Of a stretch of 64,000 bases of DNA, positions 34,833-46,092 are shown in pieces (the first letter of the stretch is position 1; the number at the start of each line of letters is the position of its first letter). Both the position numbers and the translations under genes were made by a program. The notes beneath the pieces are model-generated. The model had not been told where the DNA came from. It saw only the letters and a list, made by a program, of their open reading frames with translations, and ran no database searches. This DNA is from Allomyces arbusculus (lineage: Eukaryota > Blastocladiomycota > Blastocladiomycetes > Blastocladiales > Blastocladiaceae), in the NCBI GenBank assembly GCA_027604705.1, contig JADHYV010000021.1, positions 292,546 through 356,545 of the forward strand, read 5' to 3'.

Positions 34833-35668
34833 ATGTCCGACCCAGCTCCAACCGCCCCTGCACCGGCACCTGCGCGCCAACCTCCAACGCTCGCCGGAAT
34901 CACCATCAACCCCGGCGCCGTCGCTGCCGTTGCCGGGACCGCCTTTGTCATGGGTCTCGGCGCATCCTGGATCATGGCGCGCCGCGGGCGTTTACCCAAG
35001 GCCGGACCCGTCCCGACCGCCGCTGCACCACGCGGTCCAGTTCCTCGACCTTCCGCAGCGCCGACTCCCGCAACACCACAATCTGTGCGAGGCAACGCGG
35101 CCGCGCGCCGTGCCGCCGCCGCTGCAAGGCGCGGCCCGGCTGTGTCGAGTTCCAAGGCCGAGGCGGCGCTGGTGATGCGGCAGGGCGCTGCGTCCGTGTT
35201 TCGCATGACGACGGGCAACGACGAGGATCCCGGATCCGTGCCGCCGGCGGACAATGATACAGTCGTGTTTGCACTCAATGCGTTTGCCGCGGGGACGGCG
35301 CTGGCCGTGGGCGCGTTTGCGGTCGGGGTGTTTGCGGTGAGCAGGATGCTGGATGCGCACGATGTACGTGGTCGGTTTGGTGTGAGGGTGGGCGAGGGGT
35401 GGGAGACTGACGTGAGTGTGCGCGCGAACTGTAGATCCCGACGTTCCACGCCAAGATGCAGGCGCTGATGGGGCCGAGGCTCGCGGCGTGGCAAGACGCG
35501 GTGCGCCGCGAGGCCGTGTTCTTGCAGGTGCCGGAGCAGTCGGCGGAGGAGGAGGCCGCCGACCCTGCATGGCAAGAGCTCGACCGCGTCTTTGCTGCTG
35601 AGAAGGCAACAACAGATCTGCCAAGTTCGGAATCAAGTGGATTGTCTGAGAATGCCGTGCAAGCATAG
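34833..35668 (+). CDS. TMEM242-like mitochondrial membrane protein
   Basis: Exons 34833-35363 and 35435-35668 encode 254 residues. A first hydrophobic segment (GAVAAVAGTAFVMGLGASWI, residues 28-47) is followed by a basic Arg/Ala/Pro-rich loop, then a second segment (ALNAFAAGTALAVGAFAVGV) and the motif SRMLDAHDIPTFHAKMQALM, which corresponds to the end of animal TMEM242 (LGVHSMNDFRSKMQSIFP). Animal TMEM242 is an inner mitochondrial membrane factor that helps assemble the ATP synthase c-ring. The second transmembrane segment and the motif after it support the assignment; the rest is divergent. Confidence 0.6.
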
Positions 35669-35767
35669 TAGAAGCATGTCCTCGATCGAGCATAAATATA
35701 GCTGTATATCAACTCTTCATGCATTTGCGTCAAAATCGCGTCGGGTGGAGAGCACTCAGAGAATTGT

Positions 35768-36666
35768 TTACTTCTTGTCAAGTGCTGGTGCCGCTGCTGC
35801 GGGTTTGGCAGCGCCGCGATGCTTGGCAAACGCGGCCTGCAGCGACGATCCGTCGTGGACAATATCGTGCATGCACTTGTCGTCGACGGCGGCCAAGGAA
35901 CGAGCAAGTGTCGCGACTTCCTCAACGCGCGCTGCTGGAATGACGGCAACACCATTCGCGTCAGCGACCACCACGTCGCCCGGGTTCACGGTGGTCTTGC
36001 CAAACTGAATGGGCACGTGCACGGCAATGGCGCGCGTGCGCCCCTGGGCCGACTGAATCGACGTCCCCGACGCGTATACCTGTTTGCAAACGGAATTCAG
36101 AGTGAGACCACGACATCAGTGCGCTGCTGGACTCTCACGATGCGCGTACTGGGAAATCAAATTCGCGAATCTCGCCAACATCGCGAACGCGGCCGTTGGT
36201 CACGAGCGCTGCCGACCCGACGGCGCGTGCGCGCGCGGCCAAGAGACCACCAAACACGGCGTTCTCTGCGTTGTCGGGCACGCTCACGACTATGGCGGCT
36301 CCGCGCGGGCACGCGTCGACATACTGGCCTGCAAAGGTGGGCGTCGCCGGCTCGTCCTTGGCGCTGACAATCTACGCGAATGCAAGGCGCGCGTAAGTTG
36401 CTGGAATTGACGTCGCGACGCGCCAAATGGACGAGGCTACAGCGACGTAAACGCACCTTGACCGTGTAGGCGCGTGCGACGACAACGCGGTCGAGCGCAG
36501 CGGGCGTGGCGAGAGTAGCCGGCACGGTCGCGGCAGACACGTAACCATCATTCAGGCCGAGCTTGAGCAACGCGTCGGACGCCCCGCATGCGCCAACGGC
36601 ACGCAGGTCGGCAATGATGGTGGGTGCGATCGGGTCGACCGTGTAGGTTGTTGCGGTTGCGGCCAT
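35768..36666 (-). CDS. RraA-like aldolase/decarboxylase family protein
   Basis: Exons 36666-36457, 36371-36150 and 36079-35768 give 247 residues. The product has the RraA/HMG-aldolase core: an N-terminal helix block CGASDALLKLGLNDGYV, the central ENAVFGGLLAARARAVG, the substrate/metal loop LVTNGRVRDVGEIRE (Arg and Asp of the GxVRD type), then FPVYASGTSIQSAQGRT and NPGDVVVADANGVAVIP. The family includes 4-hydroxy-4-methyl-2-oxoglutarate aldolase and oxaloacetate decarboxylase (yeast YER010C), and in bacteria the RNase E inhibitor RraA. An enzymatic role in the cytosol is most likely here. Its stop codon lies 99 bp from that of the convergent TMEM242-like gene. Confidence 0.85.
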
Positions 36667-37872
36667 GGTCGTGCTGTTTCCTGGAATCACGTTCGGGTTG
36701 CTGCTTCCGTTGACTGAGAGGAAATGTCGTTGACTTGGCCATGCAGTTGGGACCAAAGATCGCCGTCGTTGATGGTGTGGACGGGCCGATTTCGGTGTGC
36801 GGTGACGGGAGACACGTCTTGTGCTTCTGTTGATCCCTGCCGCAGCGGCCGTGGCGAACAAGAGCGTAAGTGGTTCACCTTGCGCGAAAGTGGCGCCACG
36901 ATTCATGGTGGCAACTGGCAACCCTTTCGACGCTTGTTCTGCGCCCATTTGCCGCAAGGGGGCGACGCCCGCCTGATTTCCGCGGGCTTTTCAAACTGAA
37001 TTTCACGGCATTGTAAGCCTCCGCACGTTTTGATATGTGGCTTTAGCCCCGCGGGAGGCGTTCTCGACCGCTGTGGCAACCCCAGTCCGGTCCGGTGGCA
37101 CGCGTCGCAAGGCGGCCGGCGCCAGTGCACCCGAAGACGACGCCAGGGCCAACAAGACGACGCGCGAAGGTGCTGCCGTGCCCACCCCGGCACCCCTCCA
37201 CGCTCACGACAGACAGCATTCGACAAGACTGTGCGCGCGTCGACTCGCGACGACGGCGACGACGACTGCGAAGGCCAACGACGGCCTGCCCAACTGGCAC
37301 GCCCCACCCGCGACCCCACTCCGCGCTCCCGCCCCCGCCGATCACCGCAACCCCGCGGTCCCCCGCAAAACTCTCGGCACCAGCGAATTCGGTCCCCCGA
37401 ACACGCCAGTGCCAGCGGTGTACACTGACTGCACCGACCGACTGACGGGAGCCATTACTGCAGCGCGGTGCGTACAGAGTCTATTTCAATGCCCGGCGGG
37501 CGACAGCGGTTTGGCGCCGCGGCCGGCGGCGGCAGTTGGAGGGTTTCCAGCATGACTGGTGAGCTCGTCGGCGGCCGTGCTGCACCGGCCCGGTCGCACG
37601 GGGCGAGGCTGGCTGGGCCAGAGCGACGAGCCTGACAAACAGACCGCAGGCTGACTTGGCTTTTCTGTTCCAGACTGCGACTGACCCGACCGACGACGAC
37701 GTGGACTGCGACTGCTGCGCGCCGGCCAAGACTTGGTCCCGCGTGCCGCTGCCTGGTCGATAACTATTCCGTGGCCTTCAAATTGGCCCCACCCCCGCTC
37801 TTCCCATCCCGGTCCGACTGACCCTCAACCCCGCCGACGCTACGCGCGCCTCCCGATTCCCGTCTGCCCGCC
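36667..37872. other. 1.2-kb divergent intergenic region
   Basis: Between the aldolase start (-) and the secreted protein start (+). A plus-strand open frame of 170 codons (37037-37555) lacks an ATG and has the composition of GC-rich noise. No gene supported. Confidence 0.4.
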
Positions 37873-38918
37873 ATGACGCACCACGTTGCTGCACGCGCTG
37901 CCTACATGACGCTCGCCGTCGTTCTCCTGTCGGCCCTGACCGTGTCGGGCGCTCCGACTGATGCCCCGCCGCTCGGCGTGCGCTTCACGTCGGGCATCCC
38001 GCCCGCACTCATTGCCGAAAGCGAAACGTGCGCCGCCGCCGTGGCCCGCGCCGATATCGACCCGACCATCGCCGCATGTTTCCCGCAAACGCCACTCTGG
38101 TTTGCTGCCGTCGACCAAGTGTGCCACGGCGTGCCGTACCCGGGCGCACCAGCCAATGCTGCCTGCGCGCCAGCACTCCACAAGACGGCGCACGACTTGG
38201 CAACGGCGTGCCGACTCGACTTGGTCGATGGCGACCGCATGGCAACAGCGTACTTGGTACGTCTTTCTTGGCCACGTCGAACGCGGAAGGGAGGACGCAC
38301 GCAGCGTGCCTCTTTTCCTGCATTTTTGTTCGACTGTTGCTTCTCGAAACGTGGCGAGCGATGCGGCTCACGCAACCCTGCACGGCTTTCTTTCCATAGG
38401 CGTGGGGTAACGCGGCTGCCGCCACTGACGCGTGCGCCAGTGCCGGCGCGACCGACGACCTTGCCCTCACCCGCACGACGACCGTCCTCGAGGCCGCGCA
38501 CCGCGTCTATTCCGAGTGGTTCAAGTGGCGCATTCTCCCCGACGACCCGGACACACCGCAGACCGATGCGGCCAAGCGTGCTCTCGTGTGTACGCCAGCC
38601 GTGCGGCAGTACTGGCAGCACGTCGAGGCTATCGGCGACCAGCCGGCCGTCTACCTGCTCACCATGACCTCGGACGCGGCCTTTGTGAAGGACGTGCACC
38701 AGCTCTGCCCCGACTTTGTTGTCCCGCCACCGACGCGCACCAGTCCTCCCGTCGTTGCTGGCGTGTCGACGGCAACCGCTTCTGCAAGTGCCGCACCCGT
38801 GCCGGCACCCGAGGCCGCCATGGCATTGCAGGGCGCCGACCCGATGGCGGTCGACGCGCCGTGGGCGACGCCGTCGCAGGTCGCGCATCCGCTCATCTTG
38901 CTCCCGCACGACAAGTAA
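37873..38918 (+). CDS. Secreted Cys-containing protein, unknown function
   Basis: Exons 37873-38256 and 38400-38918 encode 300 residues. The start has a signal peptide: MTHHVAARAAYMTLAVVLLS then ALTVSGAP, with a likely cleavage after SGA around residue 27. The mature part holds Cys at regular spacing (ETCAAA, AACFPQ, QVCHG, AACAPAL, TACRLD, DACASAG, LVCTPA, QLCPD), eight in all, enough for four disulfides. A Pro/Ala/Ser-rich tail follows from about residue 240 with no GPI-type hydrophobic end. Proteins with this helical, evenly spaced Cys pattern are common in secretomes of early-diverging fungi, but I can name no family. Confidence 0.75.
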
Positions 38919-39670
38919 ATGCACCGCAAGGTCTTTCGCGGGCAGTCGCTGGCTAGCTCCGGGCCCGGTCATTTTCACGCCTTTGATGGGCGAGATGCCT
39001 CCGTCTTTGTTCGTTGTCTTTCAACCACCACCCAGCTCTCCCTCCCCGCCGTGTATATTGTCCCTCTAGAACAGCGGCGCGCGCCCTCTCGGCATGCGTC
39101 TTTGGTTTATTGGGCGTCCCGTAGTTTCTCTTCGTTCTTTCGTTGTGCTTTGTTCCTCCTTAGATCGGTCGTGTCCTCTCACAGTTCTCTCCATGCTCCC
39201 TCCCCCCCCCCCCCCGGCCCCCAACGTTACCTTCGTCATCCCTCCTGCCGATTGCGCTGTCGTGCAGACTTTTTCGTTTTTCTCGTTTTTTCTCTTGGCT
39301 TTCGTTGGAAGGTTGACGTGTTCAAAATAGATTTGGAGCCCTCTTCTTCGCCCGTCGTGTTCATGTGTGTCCTTGGCTCGTAGCAAACCGACATCTTCGG
39401 TCTGAAGGCGAAAAATTGTCTGTGCGAGAGGTTGCGAGGTGCGCTGAAATGTGCCATGCCTGTCAAATTCGGCTTCCTCGAGCATGCGCCAGCACAAGAC
39501 TTTTCAATAGCACGACTTCTCGCACAAGGTTGACCGGCCATTGCTCTCGCTCCAGTTTGCAGGGCCGCGGTCGTGGTGGGGGCGAACGATTGATTACTTT
39601 TAGACCGGCAACGATTCCACTCAGATCAAATCACAGCTGCTCCCGAACCCAAGGGCGACGACCGGGAAAG
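38919..39670. other. Intergenic, 3' UTR and upstream of F-box gene
   Basis: T-rich sequence with a C homopolymer at about 39205-39217. Looks like the 3' UTR of the secreted protein followed by the promoter of the next gene. No gene seen. Confidence 0.45.
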
Positions 39671-41662
39671 ATGATCCTCCCCTTTCTCGACGAGCCGCGG
39701 CCGACGTTTTCGATGCGCGCCAAGAAATGGTACCGTGCGAAACATGCCATTGCCAGTGCTGTTGCCGCGGCGCACTACGAGTGGCTCGTCTGGCACGTTG
39801 CGCGCGCGCTCCCGTCGATACCACGGAAACGGGTGGGTGATCCATTAGTGACACAAGGAATCTGGTGGAGTTGTCGGTACTCATTGTGCGCGGACTGGTC
39901 GTGCATGTAGAAAACGGTCCCAGTGTGCAGAAGTCTCGATATCATCAAGACGGCCGACTTGTACTCGCCCATCGACCGCGGGCACCAGAATGATGACTAC
40001 GTTCCCGTTGCCGTGAACCACGACCATCCCGGCAGCTCGCTTCTAGCGCTCCCACACGAAGTGCTTCTCGCCGTTGTCACCGCACTCCTCGACTCGGAAT
40101 CGCGATCCGGCCGATTCTACGCGGCGCGCGTGCTCGCGCGCGCGTGTCCGAGCCTCGCGGCCGCCGTGCACTTTGTCGAGCGGCAGTTCCGCGCGGCACG
40201 GCTGGAAGTAACGCTGGTCGTTGTCGCGGACCGCTGGCCAAATGCCTGGGCGTTTGGCGGCGACGGCGGCCTGTTTGCCGCATTCGATTGTTCTGCCGCC
40301 GACGCACCAAAAGTGCTCCGTGCGTTTCGCGGCGGCAATTGCACGCTGCGCGTGATTCCGATTGATGCCCGTGTCGACCCGCGCACGGTCGTCCCACTGT
40401 CGTGGTGCGTCGTTCCGTGGTGCAACCTCGTCTCGTGGCCGAAGCGGGTCGACGCCGTATGGGATACGCTGGTCCTGGAGATGGACCCGTTGGGGAAGCA
40501 GTTATGGAAGGCCATTTCGCTGGAACTCGCGTCGACCACGCTTTCGATGCTTGTGCGCGCGCTCGCCGCCAGTTTCTTTGCTGGAACGATCGTATCCGCG
40601 CGGCACGTGCACGTGCGCAACCCGACGTCGATCCCGCTTGTGACGCCGGCCTTCCTCGCGCAACTCGCGGCCCTCGTCCGTGCGTCGCGGTGGACCGTCA
40701 CCGACGCTATGATCGCGTGGGACACGCCGATGCCGGGTGCACCGCTCGACGGTGGGGCCGCACTGACGTCGCTCGCAGTGACCGCGTCGACGATCTCGGT
40801 CGCGCAACTCGAATCCGCTCTCGCGCGGTGCCCGAACATCGCGACACTGCATCTCTCCGTGCACGACCGGTTTGTCACTGGCGCGCGCACCGCCAGTGCT
40901 GCGGTGTTCACCGCGCGGTGGCCGCTGACGTCGCTCACGCTCGAATGGAAACTCTTCACGGTCGCCGACGACCTTGGCGATCCGACGACCCTGTGCCCGC
41001 AGTCGCTCGTCACGTTCGTGCACGCCGTCCTCCGTCCGCGTCGGCTGCGCGTCGCCGCGTGGCTCGGGTCGCCGCAGTACGACCCGCTCGCCAACGCGCT
41101 GGTTCTCGACGTGGTTCCCGAACTGGTCACGAGCATGCCGCTTCTCACGGCCATTGACTTGCACGTATCGGTCCCGCACGCCGTCCGTGCCCTCGCGGCA
41201 TCAGCGATGCCGCGGCTCTCTCGCGCGCTCGCTGTGCACAACGCGGTCAGCCGCGTTTCTCTCCGGATCGACGCACCCGCTGCACCCGCTGCGCCCGCTG
41301 CGCCCGCTGCGCTCACCGCGCGCGACACGCTGGGTGACACGTGGGTACCCGTCACCTCCGTGCGGCACTTGTCGCTGGCGATGCCCGGTGCGACGGCCGC
41401 CGGGAAGTTGGATATGGTCGGGTGGAGCGAACTGGAAACGGTCGAGTTGCAGGTGAGTGCGGATCGGTGGATGGACGCGGTGCGTGCGGTGCTCGTGGGG
41501 GATAGGGTCCGGTACGCGCGAGTCGTGGTGGTTGGGGCCAAGGCCGATCCGGTGGTGGTTGTGGCCGCGGATGTGCACGAGCGGTGGAGCGTAACGCGGG
41601 TACGCTCGGCAAGGGACTGGGGCGGGGAGTGGCCCGTGGAAGTGGTGTTTCGGCGACGGTAG
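39671..41662 (+). CDS. F-box-like / LRR-like protein
   Basis: Exons 39671-39832 and 39911-41662 give 637 residues. Exon 2 has no ATG near its start, so an upstream exon is needed; the ATG at 39671 with a GTGGGT donor and a TGTAG acceptor joins in frame. An F-box-like block (SLLALPHEVLLAVVTALLDS ... ARVLARACPSLAAAV) sits near residues 96-145. The rest is a run of irregular LRR-like units (GAALTSLAVTASTI, CPNIATLHLSVHDRF, WPLTSLTLEWKLF, MPLLTAIDLHVSVPH, VTSVRHLSLAMPG, SELETVELQVS), as in F-box/LRR adaptors of SCF ubiquitin ligases. An Ala-Pro repeat lies near residue 510. The 1.6-kb reverse frame is a shadow. Confidence 0.65.
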
Positions 41663-42753
41663 GGGGAAAAGGGGGACTGGGGAAGAGACTGCACTAAGAT
41701 GGCCGGTATTCAAGTGGGGCCCGCTGATCTTGGTAGATGATTATTTTGGCTATGCGATGGGGGTTTCAAAGCAGCGATCCCCATGGCAAACCACAGCGCT
41801 CAAAATGGATGTCGCCTGCCTCGTGGCCATGTCAGCGTGAGCTGAACATCGCGCCAAAAATCTGTTCTCCGCCCGCTCACGTCCACGACACAGGGTGGAT
41901 GACGGTGAATTATGATCAAACGCACTGAAAGTCTGCCGTTCATGGTGCCACAGCAAGGAACGGAAGCATTTTTGACGATGCTAACGATATGAATCAAAGG
42001 AATCATGCGAAGACTTGGAAGAGAGAGGAGGAGACTTGTTCAGATATATCACGCGGTGCATTTGTGAAAGCAACAACCTCCAAAGTCAACATCAAAAACT
42101 TGCGCATTACATCCAGCCACCCTCATGTCGGTAGGGTGGTTTCCACGTTCCTCGAGACTCACCCCCACCCGGCTCCTGCGATGCACCTTGGCGTCTGCGT
42201 CTACCGCTGCGACGCGCGGATCGCGCAGGAGATCCTCGACCAATCGAAACATGCCTCGCACGCGAAAGCAGCGCAGCAGGAATTGTCTCGTGATGTTGAA
42301 ACTGCGTGGCCCACTGACATGACCACTTCTCTCCGAGATCCTTCCTTGCCGAATCGCGATTTGCACCCTTGCAGCACACCTGCACTCTGTGATGCGTTAC
42401 AATACGTCTGGAGGAAGGCGCAAACCCGAGACCAGCTGATGGGCGGGATTTGCCAAAGGAAATTGTGGCCGGCATGGACCGGGTGCACATTAATTACATG
42501 GACGGTAACAACGACGACGACAAGGAAATCTAGACACTGGCCACGAACAGAACTGGCTGGTCCATGGCGGTGTAAATTGTCGGATGCCGTGGGCGTCACG
42601 GGGATGGGCTGAGCGGCGGGAAGAGTGGATGGTTGCAGCGGTTTCTTGGCCATGCCTGATCTGCACTGCAGCACCAATATCCTCAACGCATCCCGACAAG
42701 CCAAAGACCACCAAGGAAATGCGCTAGATAACGTATTTTGCTCTTACTCCGCT
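41663..42753. other. 1.1-kb stretch with possible coding relic
   Basis: No intact gene. Around 42440-42640 on plus, a natural-looking frame (GRDLPKEIVAGMDRVHINYM, then LATNRTGW and beyond) is broken by stops, and 42181-42420 has another natural-looking frame. This may be a decayed gene of unknown family. Confidence 0.35.
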
Positions 42754-43814
42754 TTACAATCGTGTGCCCAGCAGCACGTTGTCAATCAACCGCGTCGACC
42801 CGAGCCGGACGGCCGCGCTCATGATTGCGCCGTCCGACCCAATCTCGCCACTCACCTCGGCCAGGTCCGTGGCCGACGCAATCGAGACGTACTCGACCTT
42901 CATCTCCCCCTTCGTGTCGACGGCGCGCAAGTCACGGTCGACGATCGCGAGCAGTGCGTCGCGGCGCTTCTCGCCCTGCTCAAACGCGCTCTGCGCGGCG
43001 AGGAGACCAGCGCTCAGAGCGGGCGCGACGGCGCGTTCTGCGGGCGAGAGGTACCGGTTACGCGACGACATGGCGAGCCCGTCGGCCTCGCGCACGGTCG
43101 GCGCGACAACCATCGTGATCGGCAACAGCAGGTCCGTGATCATGCGCCGGACCACGACGCACTGCTGCGCGTCCTTTTGGCCGAACACGACTACGTCCGG
43201 CTGCACAGCACCAAGCAATTTAGCAACGACCGTCGCGACGCCGCGGAAAAAGTGCGGCCGAATTTCGCCCTCGAGCTGGTGACTGAGTCCGGCAACAGAA
43301 ACAAATGTGCCGCGCTGTTCGGCTACGTTGGTCGTGATGCCCGACGGGTACATTTCGGCGGCGGTCGGCGCAAACACGGCCGAGACGACACCCTGCTCGG
43401 TAAGCGCGGCGACGTCAGCGGGGAGCGTGCGCGGGTACTGGTCAAGGTCCTCGTGCGGTGCGAATTGCGCCGGGTTGACGAAGATACTGGCGGCGACCAC
43501 GTCGGCATGCAGTTTGGCCGTGGCCACTGTAGAACGCGTCGCAACAAACGCATCGGCGGTCAGGTCAGGGTGGAGAAGCAAGACGGCAGGGGTCCAATGC
43601 GCAAGAGCTTACTCAGGGCGAGGTGGCCATCGTGCAGCGCACCCATGGTTGGCACGAGCGCGAGCGTCTGGCCATTGGCGCGTGTTGCACGGCGCACGGC
43701 GCGCACGTCTTCGACGGTGTGCAGGACTTGGAGGCCGCGGCGCGCGGTGGACATGATTGCAGCGGTGTTTGAGTGGGAACGAGTTGCGAGGCGCAGGGCC
43801 GTAGTTGCAAACAT
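42754..43814 (-). CDS. PAN6: Pantothenate synthetase (pantoate-beta-alanine ligase)
   Basis: Exons 43814-43613 and 43526-42754 encode 324 residues. Motifs in order: LVPTMGALHDGHLAL (ATP-binding, HxGH type), SIFVNPAQFAPHEDLDQYPR, MYPSGITTNV, LEGEIRPHFFRGVATVVAKL, VVFGQKDAQQ, EADGLAMSSRNRYLSPAERA (KMSKS-like) and VEYVSIA. The enzyme joins pantoate and beta-alanine with ATP, giving pantothenate for CoA. The first ~25 residues are basic and Ser/Thr-rich (MFATTALRLATRSHSN) and could be a mitochondrial presequence, or translation may start at the second Met (MSTARRGLQVLH). Divergent from the branched-chain oxoacid dehydrogenase gene. Confidence 0.94.
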
Positions 43815-44368
43815 GGTGCTCGATCGCGACAAAGGTGGGGTCGCGAAGAGGTGCAGCGCGCTGGTCCAAATTCGACGCGTGGGCGGCGCCGGGGTAACTA
43901 AGAGAGAGACACGAAGCGATTGCGGCTGCAGTTTGTGCGGTACGCTGTCGTTGACGTCGTCGTATCGGCCACCGCGAATTTTTGGTGGCAAATGATCGAT
44001 GGTGGTCCCTTGCAACACGCGACGATCAGTAGATCCATGTGTGGCACGTGGATTTCGCGTGCTTGTGGCAAGCCGTTGGCTGGGCGGGAAAAGACGGGTG
44101 GGGTCCGCAAAGACCCGAGTGCTCGGTTCACCCAGCGGCAACGCCAACCGCAACGATTGGGGCCGCTTGCTCAACGCTTGATCGCTCCCCTTCATCCAAC
44201 CTGCTCCTCCACGCCGGGCTCCCCCTCCCCGTACTGCTGCCCGAGTCGAATCCCGCCCGTCGTCTTGGACAAGTTTTTCAATACCCTCCCCGCCAGCTTT
44301 GCCGAGCCGTGCCTGCTGCCCGCCCGTCTCCCGTTCCAACCCGGCTGCCAACCCGCCAACGTCCAGTC
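43815..44368. promoter_or_regulatory. Divergent region, pantothenate synthetase / BCKDH E1-alpha
   Basis: 554 bp between two divergent start codons. Both enzymes act around 2-oxoisovalerate metabolism. No clear TATA box; it must hold both promoters. Confidence 0.5.
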
Positions 44369-45801
44369 ATGGCCTCGTCGCTCCGCTCTGCCGCCACGCT
44401 GCTCTCGCGCACTGCCGCCGCGCACCCGCGCCTGGCCGCCCGTCGTGCGCTCGCCACGTCGGCCGCGCGCCTGCAGGCCGCCGCTGCCGCGCCCGAGGTG
44501 GTAGTGTCGGCCCCGCTCGCGCACGCCGCCGCTGACGGCCCCAAGTTCCCCGGTGCTCTGCACTCCAAGTACACGCACGAGCTCGCCTTTATCAAGCAGT
44601 CGGCGGTCCTCCCGACCTACCGCGTGCTCGACCAAGACGGCCAAATCGTCGACGCCGCGCAGGACCCGAAAGTTGACGAGGCCTGGGCGGTCAAGGTCTA
44701 CAAGACCATGGTGACGCTCAACACCATGGACATGATTCTCTACGAGGCGCAGCGCCAAGGACGGATTTCCTTCTACATGACCAACTATGGCGAGGAGGCG
44801 ACGCACATGGGGTCCGCCGCCGCGCTCGAGCTCGATGACATTATTTTCGGCCAGTACCGCGAGGCCGGTGTCCTCATGTACCGCGGGTTCACGATCGACG
44901 AATTTATGAACCAGTGCTACTCGAACATGCACGACTACGGCAAGGGGCGGCAAATGCCCGTGCATTACGGGTCGAACAAGCTCAACTTCCAGACGATTTC
45001 GTCGCCGCTCGGCACGCAGTTGCCGCAGGCTGTCGGCGCCGCCTACGCGCTCAAGCGCGCTAAGAAGCCGAATGTGGCCATGTGCTACTTTGGTGAGGGC
45101 GCCGCGTCGGAGGGCGATTTCCATGCCGCGCTCAACATGGCGACGACGACCAACTCGCCAGTGCTCTTCTTCTGGTGCGTTTTACGTCCTTTCTTTCATT
45201 CTCTTGACGTTTTGGGCCCGGAAAATGACCAAATCAAACCCAAAATAGCCGCAACAATGGGTTCGCCATCTCGACGCCCGTCTCGGACCAGTACCGCGGC
45301 GACGGCATTGCCGCCCGCGGGATCGGGTACGGGATGCACACGCTGCGTGTCGACGGCAACGACGTGCTCGCCGTCTACCGCGCGACGCAATTGGCGCGCA
45401 AGCACGCGATCGAGCACTCGGAGCCCGTGTTGATCGAGGCCATGACCTACCGCGTCTCGCACCACTCGACCTCGGACGATTCGTCGGCGTACCGGTCGAA
45501 GCGCGAGGTCGAGGACTGGAAGGCGCGCGATAACCCGGTCACGCGGTTCCGCAAGTACATGGAGCTGCAGGGCTGGTGGGACCAGGGCAAGGAGGACCAA
45601 CACAAGAAGGAGACGCGCAAGTCGATCTTGGCCGCGTTTGCCAAGGCCGAGCGCGAGCCCAAGCCGCCGGTGGCCGACTTGTTCACGGATGTGTATGATA
45701 AGGTCCCGCCGCACCTCCTCGAGCAGGAGAAGGAACTGCATGCGTTGATGGCCAAGTACCCGGATCATTACTCGACGGCCGCCTACGCGCCGTCCAAGTA
45801 A
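44369..45801 (+). CDS. Branched-chain 2-oxoacid dehydrogenase E1 alpha
   Basis: Exons 44369-45174 and 45249-45801 encode 452 residues. The N terminus ([30 protein letters not shown]) is a mitochondrial presequence. [39 protein letters not shown] and [15 protein letters not shown] match BCKDH E1-alpha. The thiamine-diphosphate motif [17 protein letters not shown], the spliced [12 protein letters not shown] and the phosphorylation loop [17 protein letters not shown] follow. These features separate it from pyruvate dehydrogenase E1-alpha. The enzyme decarboxylates branched oxoacids from Val, Leu and Ile in the mitochondrial matrix; the Ser loop suggests control by a BCKDH kinase as in animals. 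Fungal lineages such as budding yeasts lack this complex. Confidence 0.95.
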
Positions 45802-46092
45802 GTTTACGTGATGGGAAGGAGCTGGCGGTGGCAAGTTGGTCGGGGCGGCGGGTCCAGGCTGGCGCGTCGTGCGCTGGAGTCGAATCCGCTGCTGCCGCTC
45901 TCTTTTTGTTTTGATTTGCCGGTTCTGTTCGTGTATTGCTCAGTTTCAATAGCAGCTTTTTGTCCACCCAGTTGCTTCATCGAGCCGTCAAGGCAGCAAT
46001 GGTAAACAGAGGACCAGAGCACAACGAGCTCAAAAGCACATTCCACCTCAGAATCTGTATTACAAACACATCCACCCAAGCGAACCGAAATT
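45802..46092. other. Convergent intergenic, BCKDH E1-alpha / ATP10
   Basis: 291 bp holding two 3' UTRs; no gene seen. Confidence 0.5.

Noticed and set aside
37037-37555. 172-codon plus frame as a gene
   Set aside because: No ATG, low-complexity composition and no joinable upstream exon.
40117-41694. 525-codon minus frame
   Set aside because: Antisense to the F-box/LRR-like gene; Ser/Thr/Arg-rich text with no domain.
44369-45801. Pyruvate dehydrogenase E1-alpha
   Set aside because: The RGQISFYM-type block, [10 protein letters not shown] and the [13 protein letters not shown] loop are those of branched-chain oxoacid dehydrogenase E1-alpha.
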